In this document: one piece after another, positions 7,049-11,311 of the stretch | Position numbering within the stretch: the first letter of the stretch is position 1 | Layout: each line of letters begins with the position of its first letter | The notes under the pieces: generated by a model | Seen by the model: only the letters and a program-made list of their open reading frames with translations | Told to the model about the DNA's origin: nothing | The model's database searches: none | Made by a program: the position numbers and the translations under genes | Source of the DNA: Bacillota bacterium | Lineage (GTDB): Bacteria > Bacillota > Clostridia > Oscillospirales > Oscillospiraceae | DNA: 11,311 nucleotides | Reading direction: 5' to 3' | Assembly (NCBI GenBank): GCA_009781925.1 | Contig: WQUU01000172.1 | Span: 1 to 11,311, forward strand

Positions 7049-8356
7049 CTACCCCGCCGCCGGGATGCTGTCATCGCCCTGAGCGGGTTCGTCCGGTTCG
7101 GCGACGCAGACGATGTCCGCGCCGGCACTGCGCAGTTTTTGGACAAAATCCTCGTAGCCCCGTTCAATGTAGTGGATATCCTCAATCTCCGTGGTGCCCT
7201 GCGCACACAGCCCCGCGATGACCACAGCGGCCCCGGCCCGCAAATCGCAGGCTGCCACGACCGCACCGGTCAGGTTTTTCACGCCCTCGACGACGGCGAC
7301 CTTGCCGTCCACCTGGATCTGCGCACCCATCTTGCGCAGTTCGTTTACGAATTTATAGCGGTCGTCCCAAACGCCCTCTGTGACGACGGAGGTTCCCTCC
7401 GCCAGGCACAGGGTCGCGGTGATCTGGGGCTGCATGTCCGTGGGAAATCCGGGGTAGGGCAGGGTTTTGACATTGGTGCGCAAGAGGGGGTTTTCCCGGC
7501 GGACGACGAGGAAATCCTCCCCGTCCTCGATCTCCACGCCCATCTCCCGGAGTTTCGCGCTGATGCACTCCAGGTGCTTGGGAATGACGTTTTTGATGGT
7601 CAGTTCGCCCCCGGCGGCGGAGACGGCGGCCATGTAGGTGCCCGCCTCGATCTGGTCGGGGATGATGGAGTAGCTGCCGCCGTGGAGCCGGCTGACGCCG
7701 TTGACTTTGATGGTGTCTGTGCCCGCGCCGCGCACATCCGCGCCCATGGAGTTCAAAAAGTTGGCCAAATCGACGATGTGGGGTTCTCTGGCGGCGTTCT
7801 CTATTACCGTGCGCCCGGCGGCCAGGGAGGCGGCGATCATGATGTTCATCGTGGCGCCGACGGAGACCTTGTCGAGATAGATATACGCGCCGCGGAGCCG
7901 GCCAGAGGGGGTGGTGCCGTAGACAAACCCGCCGCTGACCTCCATCTGGGCGCCCATGGCGCACATGCCCTTGATATGCTGGTCGATGGGCCGCACGCCG
8001 AAGTTGCAGCCGCCGGGCATGGTGGTCTTGGCTTGGCCGAAGCGGCCCAGCATCGCGCCGATGAGGTAATAGGAGGCGCGGATCTTGCGCGTCAGGTCAA
8101 AGGGCGCGTCCGCGGGGTGGACATTGCGGCAGTCGATCTCTACGGTGGTACGGCTTAAGGGGCGGACTTTCGCGCCCATGTGGGTCAGGATGGAGAGCAA
8201 CATTTGGGTATCGCTGATGGAGGGGACATTTTCGATGCGGCAGATACCGTCCACCATGAGCGCGGCTGGGATGATGGCCACGGCGGCGTTTTTCGCGCCG
8301 CTGATTTCAATTTCGCCCTGGAGTTTATGGCCGCCTTTTATAATATATTTTTCCAA
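7049..8356 (-). CDS. murA: UDP-N-acetylglucosamine 1-carboxyvinyltransferase (MurA)
   Basis: Cytoplasmic enzyme that transfers enolpyruvate from phosphoenolpyruvate to UDP-GlcNAc, the first committed step of peptidoglycan synthesis and the target of fosfomycin. At 435 residues it is slightly longer than most because of an Asp/Pro/Glu-rich tail. Key parts are visible: the substrate-contacting Lys22-Asn23 in SGAKNAA; the active-site loop PGGCNFGVRP with catalytic Cys117, so fosfomycin sensitivity is expected; and the late loop PYPGFPTDMQPQ. The start is a TTG at 8356, fixed by the conserved N-terminus (KYIIKGGHKLQGEIEISGAK) and by AGAGGTG 7 bases upstream. Firmicutes often carry two MurA copies, and which this is cannot be told. 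It heads the walJ-rlmH-DUF2007-mutase cluster and has its own promoter and a long leader. Confidence 0.95.
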   Translation of the reverse strand: MEKYIIKGGHKLQGEIEISGAKNAAVAIIPAALMVDGICRIENVPSISDTQMLLSILTHMGAKVRPLSRTTVEIDCRNVHPADAPFDLTRKIRASYYLIGAMLGRFGQAKTTMPGGCNFGVRPIDQHIKGMCAMGAQMEVSGGFVYGTTPSGRLRGAYIYLDKVSVGATMNIMIAASLAAGRTVIENAAREPHIVDLANFLNSMGADVRGAGTDTIKVNGVSRLHGGSYSIIPDQIEAGTYMAAVSAAGGELTIKNVIPKHLECISAKLREMGVEIEDGEDFLVVRRENPLLRTNVKTLPYPGFPTDMQPQITATLCLAEGTSVVTEGVWDDRYKFVNELRKMGAQIQVDGKVAVVEGVKNLTGAVVAACDLRAGAAVVIAGLCAQGTTEIEDIHYIERGYEDFVQKLRSAGADIVCVAEPDEPAQGDDSIPAAG

Positions 8357-8363
8357 AGAAGCA

Positions 8364-8370
8364 CACCTCT
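8364..8370 (-). promoter_or_regulatory. Ribosome binding site that fixes the murA TTG start
   Basis: On the minus strand AGAGGTG lies 7 bases upstream of TTG 8356. No in-frame ATG or GTG is near, and the conserved MurA N-terminus begins right after the TTG. Confidence 0.75.
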
Positions 8371-8467
8371 GTCGTTTTTCTGACTGGAGATATCGTAACC
8401 AAAAACGCGGAGAAAAGAACCATATTGTATTCTATTTTTATGATGTAATTTCTGCGCCGGTTACCAA

Positions 8468-8493
8468 GTAGGGCGCGCCGCCCTCGGCGCGCC
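8468..8493 (+). repeat. Single GTAG-headed REP-like hairpin in the murA leader
   Basis: GTAGGG (8468-8473) is followed by a GC-only hairpin, GGCGCGCCG (8472-8480) pairing with CGGCGCGCC (8485-8493) around a CCCT loop. Head, stem size and four-base loop match the two units near 5785-5850, so it appears to be a third copy of the same family. It lies in the untranslated leader of murA, read from the opposite strand. Confidence 0.6.
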
Positions 8494-8500
8494 GTTTCCC

Positions 8501-8550
8501 TGCCCTCAGCCCCCCTTTTGAAAGAGGGAGGCGCATAGCGCAGGGGGTTT
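8501..8550. repeat. Composite hairpin repeat in the murA leader
   Basis: A C-rich stretch (about 8508-8515) can pair with GGGGG (8543-8547), enclosing two inner hairpins: CCCTTT with AAGAGGG around 8513-8528, and GCGC-ATA-GCGC at 8531-8541. The three-way-junction layout resembles intergenic palindromic repeats common in Clostridia. That similarity is from memory and was not searched. With the neighbouring GTAG unit it makes up much of the stretch between murA and the Nudix gene. Confidence 0.45.
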
Positions 8551-8564
8551 GTATTCACGGGCAT

Positions 8565-8593
8565 ATTATAACATCGAAAGAAGAAAAATGCAA
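8565..8593 (-). promoter_or_regulatory. Promoter of the murA gene cluster
   Basis: On the minus strand TTGCAT (8588-8593) is followed after exactly 17 bases by a perfect TATAAT (8565-8570). Transcription would start near 8558, giving a leader of about 200 bases that contains both repeat elements. The promoter lies just beyond the Nudix stop, so read-through from the upstream operon may add to it. Confidence 0.7.
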
Positions 8594-8617
8594 TCAAAAG
8601 GATTGACGGCACAGGGA

Positions 8618-9190
8618 TTAAACCCATTTTGCGTATACGCGGGCTCTGTTGATCAGTTTGTTGTAGAGATAGACATCCGGCGCGTCAAAATATTCCTCCG
8701 TAAACTTCTCTGTTTTAAACCACGCCACACCCGTGTTCTCACCGGGTTTGGCTCTGGTCGCCTGAACCTCGTCACAAATCAGAATATAGGCGACCGACAG
8801 ATGCAAATGCGCGCTGACATATTTGCCGTTTTTTTCGTGCCCGAACACCGGCAAAATGTCAATGGACGCGGCGCTCTCAGACAGCGGGCGGAGCAGTTCG
8901 ACTCCCGTTTCCTCTTTGGCCTCCCGGACGGCCACGCGCAGCAGATCCGGGTCGCCGTCGGCGTGCCCCCCAGTCCAGGCCCAGACGCCTCTGATGTTGT
9001 GATGAACCAGCAAAACTTTGGTGAGTTCCGGGTTCATGAGAAAGCCCGAGCTCGTGATATGCGCGATCTCATTTTCACGTAATAAAACAGTATCCCGGAA
9101 TCGCGCAATAAATTCCAGGATAACTTTTTTGTCGTTGATTTCCTGTCTGTTGGAGGGTAGAAAATTCAAAATTTCTGCTTCAAACTCCAA
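8618..9190 (-). CDS. Nudix-family hydrolase
   Basis: A 190-residue protein with a Nudix domain, expected to cleave a nucleoside diphosphate linked to another moiety using magnesium; the substrate cannot be predicted. The Nudix box runs from GGHADGDPDLL to REAKEETGV: the metal-binding REXXEE and the following G are intact, but the Glu usually found at the G-x5-E position is replaced by Pro. N-terminal (EFEAEILNFLPSN) and HITSSGF segments precede the core. I prefer TTG 9190, since AGAGGTG (9200-9206) lies 9 bases upstream. The alternative GTG at 9202 lies inside that site and would add four residues. It follows the ABC ATPase stop closely and is the last gene of that operon. Confidence 0.85.
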   Translation of the reverse strand: MEFEAEILNFLPSNRQEINDKKVILEFIARFRDTVLLRENEIAHITSSGFLMNPELTKVLLVHHNIRGVWAWTGGHADGDPDLLRVAVREAKEETGVELLRPLSESAASIDILPVFGHEKNGKYVSAHLHLSVAYILICDEVQATRAKPGENTGVAWFKTEKFTEEYFDAPDVYLYNKLINRARVYAKWV

Positions 9191-9199
9191 AGTGAAATA

Positions 9200-9206
9200 C
9201 ACCTCT
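9200..9206 (-). promoter_or_regulatory. Ribosome binding site deciding the Nudix start
   Basis: AGAGGTG on the minus strand lies 9 bases upstream of TTG 9190. Its last three bases are themselves an in-frame GTG (9202), which has no ribosome binding site of its own. This favours the TTG. Confidence 0.55.
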
Positions 9207-9213
9207 ATTACAG

Positions 9214-10005
9214 TTACAGCAGCAGCGTGTCGTCCGCCTCGTCGGAACCACTTGCTTGACCAAATCGCGCGAGTAAATCCTCCACCGTGAGCTTTTGCTT
9301 CTCCTCCCCGGCGATGTCCAGGACGATTTTGCCCTCATACATCATGATGAGCCGGTCGCCGTGGGCGATGGCGTCGCGCATGTTGTGGGTGATCATCAGG
9401 GTCGTGAGCTTCTCCTGCCGGACGATCCGCTCTGTGGCCTCCAAGACCTTCACCGCCGTCTTGGGGTCGAGGGCGGCGGTGTGCTCGTCCAAAAGCAGGA
9501 GCTGCGGCTTTTTCAGAGTCGCCATCAGGAGGGTCAGAGCCTGGCGCTGCCCGCCGGAGAGCAGACCCACCTTGGCGGTCAGGCGATCCTCCAGCCCCAA
9601 GTCCAAGGTCTGGAGCAGTTCCCGGTATTTTGCCCGCTCCGCGCGGGTGATCATGGAGCGCAAACCCCTGCGCTTGCCCCGCCTGTTGGCCAGGGCCAGG
9701 TTTTCCTCGAGCTGCATACTGGCCGCGGTGCCCATCATGGGATCCTGAAACACCCGTCCGATGTACGCCGCGCGCTTGTGCTCGGGCAGATTTGTGACAT
9801 CCTTGCCGCCAATTTTGACGCGGCCACGCTCTACGGGATAGACGCCGGCCACGGCGTTTAAGAGCGTGGACTTGCCCGCGCCGTTGCCGCCGATGACGGT
9901 GACAAAACCGCCGGGCTCGATGGTCAGGGAGACGTCCCGCAGGGCCCAGTTCTCGCTGGCGGTGCCGAGATAAAATACTTTAGAGAGATTCATAAGCTCA
10001 AGCAT
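9214..10005 (-). CDS. ABC transporter ATP-binding protein, TrpXYZ-like uncharacterised family
   Basis: A 263-residue ATPase that powers a membrane importer. Walker A is GGNGAGKST (39-47), the Q-loop is near FQDP (86-89), the ABC signature is LSGGQRQ (149-155), Walker B is LLLLDE (169-174), followed by D-loop AALD and the switch histidine in ITHNM (His207). The DEHTAALDP form of Walker B and D-loop, together with the paired permease, fits the group related to PhnK-like ATPases that partner COG4120-type permeases. Characterised members include the streptococcal tryptophan importer TrpXYZ; the substrate here is unknown. The start at ATG 10005 has AAGGGGGG 8 bases upstream and overlaps the permease stop by 8 bases. 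A Nudix gene follows. Confidence 0.9.
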   Translation of the reverse strand: MLELMNLSKVFYLGTASENWALRDVSLTIEPGGFVTVIGGNGAGKSTLLNAVAGVYPVERGRVKIGGKDVTNLPEHKRAAYIGRVFQDPMMGTAASMQLEENLALANRRGKRRGLRSMITRAERAKYRELLQTLDLGLEDRLTAKVGLLSGGQRQALTLLMATLKKPQLLLLDEHTAALDPKTAVKVLEATERIVRQEKLTTLMITHNMRDAIAHGDRLIMMYEGKIVLDIAGEEKQKLTVEDLLARFGQASGSDEADDTLLL

Positions 10006-10939
10006 TGCCGATGCCCCCCTTTAGGCGCTTGGCAAAATATTTGCCCTTCCAATAGGGCACCGCCATAAAGAGCGCGATAATAACGGCGGTGGCGAGGTTC
10101 GTGTCGTCCGCCCGCAGCAGCCTCAGCACGATGACGGTCTGGAGCACAACGTAGTAGATGATCGCGCCGGATACGACGACGATCAACTTTGGCACAAAAC
10201 GCACGGTGATACGGCCAAAGATGCCCTCCCCGACGACAATGGCGGCGAGGCCGATGATGATCGCGCTTTTGCCCATATTCACGTCCACGAAACCCTGGTA
10301 CTGGCAGAAAAGCGCGGAGGAGAGGGCCACGAGCCCGTTGGAGAGCATGAGTCCCAGGACTTTTGAGAAGCTGGTGTTGACCCCGGCGGCGCGGGCCATG
10401 CTGGGGTTCGCGCCCGTGGCGCGCAGAGCTGCGCCCTGTTCCGTGCCGAAAAACCAGCGCAGCAGCGCGATGATGGCGATTGTAAAGATCCCCACCACAA
10501 AGATGGGGTTTTGAAATTCCAGAACCGCCACGTTCCGGGAGGAGATCAGCAGATTGTAGTTGGAGGCGTTGATGGACAGGTTGGCCTTGCCCGAGTCCCC
10601 GCCCCAGCCCAGGATGCGCAGGTTGACGGAGTACAGCGCCAGCCAGGTCAGAATTCCGGACAGGATAGCGGGGATGCCGCAGAAGGTGTGCAGCACACCG
10701 GTGACAAACCCCGCCGCCAAGCCCGCCAGAAAGGCGCAGAGCAGCGCTATGGGGATGCCTACGCCGTGCATGGTCAAAATGACAAACACGGCCCCGCCGG
10801 TGCACATCGTACCGCCCACGGTCAGATCCGCGATGTCCAGAATCCTGAAGGTGATGTAGACCCCGAGGGCCATAATACCCCAGATGAGCCCCTGGGAGAC
10901 GGCGCCGGGCATGGCGCCGAGGAGTGTCGAAAAAATCAT
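9998..10939 (-). CDS. ABC transporter permease, COG4120/branched-chain-type fold
   Basis: A 313-residue integral membrane protein with about eight to ten hydrophobic helices, starting at residues 10-30 (VSQGLIWGIMALGVYITFRI). It fits the BPD_transp_2 permease fold also seen in LivH and in uncharacterised importers. The cytoplasmic coupling loop GAALRATGANPSMARAAGVN (about residues 168-187) is the family's conserved contact with the ATPase. The start at 10939 is supported by AGGGGGAA six bases upstream, and the stop overlaps the ATPase start by 8 bases. In relatives a lipoprotein substrate-binding gene normally precedes the permease, but none is visible here. The gene upstream is unrelated and ends 69 bases away, and a promoter lies in the gap. 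The partner may be encoded elsewhere or may have been lost. Confidence 0.9.
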   Translation of the reverse strand: MIFSTLLGAMPGAVSQGLIWGIMALGVYITFRILDIADLTVGGTMCTGGAVFVILTMHGVGIPIALLCAFLAGLAAGFVTGVLHTFCGIPAILSGILTWLALYSVNLRILGWGGDSGKANLSINASNYNLLISSRNVAVLEFQNPIFVVGIFTIAIIALLRWFFGTEQGAALRATGANPSMARAAGVNTSFSKVLGLMLSNGLVALSSALFCQYQGFVDVNMGKSAIIIGLAAIVVGEGIFGRITVRFVPKLIVVVSGAIIYYVVLQTVIVLRLLRADDTNLATAVIIALFMAVPYWKGKYFAKRLKGGIGNA

Positions 10940-10978
10940 CGCGCGTTCCCCCTGATCGTGATGGACATTGGTTTTGTC

Positions 10979-11007
10979 AGTATAGCAAAAAACGGCGAAA
11001 AATGCAA
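10979..11007 (-). promoter_or_regulatory. Promoter of the ABC permease-ATPase-Nudix operon
   Basis: On the minus strand TTGCAT (11002-11007) is followed after 17 bases by TATACT (10979-10984). The start of transcription would lie near 10972, about 30 bases before the permease start codon. The -35 region lies directly against, and partly within, the end of the preceding gene. Confidence 0.6.
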
Positions 11008-11008
11008 A

Positions 11009-11311
11009 TCAAAATGATTCGACGATTTTTACATAGCGCCGCAGGGGGTATTCCCCGTCGTGGGGCGCGCCGGGCGGTGTTTTAGACATACCCGCGCCGT
11101 CTGTGACCCGGACGACGCCGGTTTTGAACAGGAGATTTATAAGCCCCTCCCGCTCGTCCGGGGCGGTCAGGGTCATGCCGTAGGCCGTGCGGGTGACGCC
11201 CATGGTGTTGCGTGTGGCGCTTCAAATAGAGCGTGGGCAGGGGCGGAATCTTGTGCAGATCGCCAACGCTTTGCAGAGACTCTATTGAAAAGCCCTCGGC
11301 GGCCAAGATCG
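11009..11311 (-). pseudogene. 3' end of an unrecognised gene with an apparent frameshift
   Basis: The family is not recognised. From the window edge, one frame gives a good coding sequence (AAEGFSIESLQSVGDLHKIP, then PTLYLK). Around 11204-11221 that frame turns into Arg/His/Pro-rich sequence typical of a wrong frame. At the same point the neighbouring frame becomes plausible protein (TRNTMGVTRTAYGMTLTAPD, then REGLINLLFKTGVVRVTDG) and runs to the stop at 11009. A single extra base, or two missing ones, near there would join the halves. A second gene starting at ATG 11203 is less likely, because no ribosome binding site precedes that ATG. This could be a real inactivation, a sequencing or assembly error, or programmed frameshifting. 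The 5' end is outside the window. Confidence 0.55.

Noticed and set aside
7139..8158. Long 339-codon open frame antisense to murA
   Set aside because: It lies wholly inside murA, is Gly/Asp/His/Ala-rich as expected for the mirror of a GC-rich gene, and has no ribosome binding site or recognisable domain.
8394..8460. AT-rich stretch upstream of murA as an alternative promoter
   Set aside because: A TACAAT-like -10 exists but the only box 17 bases upstream is GAAATT, a poor -35; the 8565-8593 promoter is far better.
8325..8627. 100-codon open frame across the murA leader
   Set aside because: It reads through the palindromic repeats and into murA in another frame; the Arg-rich middle is the translation of the repeats, and its start overlaps the Nudix stop without a ribosome site.

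Overview
The window looks like chromosomal DNA from a moderately GC-rich, low-GC-lineage Gram-positive bacterium (Firmicutes, probably Clostridia, Oscillospiraceae-like). This is inferred from the walK-walH-walI-type gene trio, which is typical of Firmicutes, from the strong GGAGG-type ribosome binding sites, and from the GTAG-headed intergenic repeats. No phage, plasmid, insertion sequence, CRISPR array, tRNA or rRNA was seen.

Region 1 (1-2890, + strand): the 3' part of a WalK-like sensor kinase, entering exactly at its phospho-accepting histidine, then walH (yycH-like) and walI (yycI-like). Each junction overlaps by 8 bases, and a strong hairpin terminator follows. These three membrane proteins form a cell-wall-stress signalling module: the kinase signals, and the two single-pass partners modulate it.

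Region 2 (2903-3720, - strand): a small HTH regulator with a very acidic linker and its own sigma-A-type promoter. A 20-base inverted repeat flanks that promoter symmetrically and is the best candidate for an undescribed regulatory system in the window.

Region 3 (3721-8600, - strand): murA (TTG start), walJ (metallo-beta-lactamase fold), rlmH, a DUF2007-like gene and a phosphoglucomutase/phosphomannomutase. The genes are tightly packed and probably form one long transcript from a promoter at 8565-8593. A GTAG-headed REP-like doublet sits between rlmH and the DUF2007-like gene, and two further repeats sit in the roughly 200-base murA leader. MurA makes the first committed peptidoglycan precursor and the mutase feeds sugar phosphates to the envelope, so the region is functionally tied to the convergent wal operon. 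walJ, which in Bacillus closes the wal operon, is here detached and inverted.

Region 4 (8618-11008, - strand): an ABC permease and ATPase pair of the TrpXYZ-like family, without an adjacent substrate-binding protein, followed by a Nudix hydrolase. The group has its own promoter, whose upstream box is nearly identical to that of murA.

Region 5 (11009-11311, - strand): the 3' end of an unrecognised gene that appears to carry a frameshift. Nothing in the window is an obvious novel multi-gene system. The most unusual signals are the promoter-centred inverted repeat, the shared promoter box, the duplicated walH start region and the frameshifted gene.
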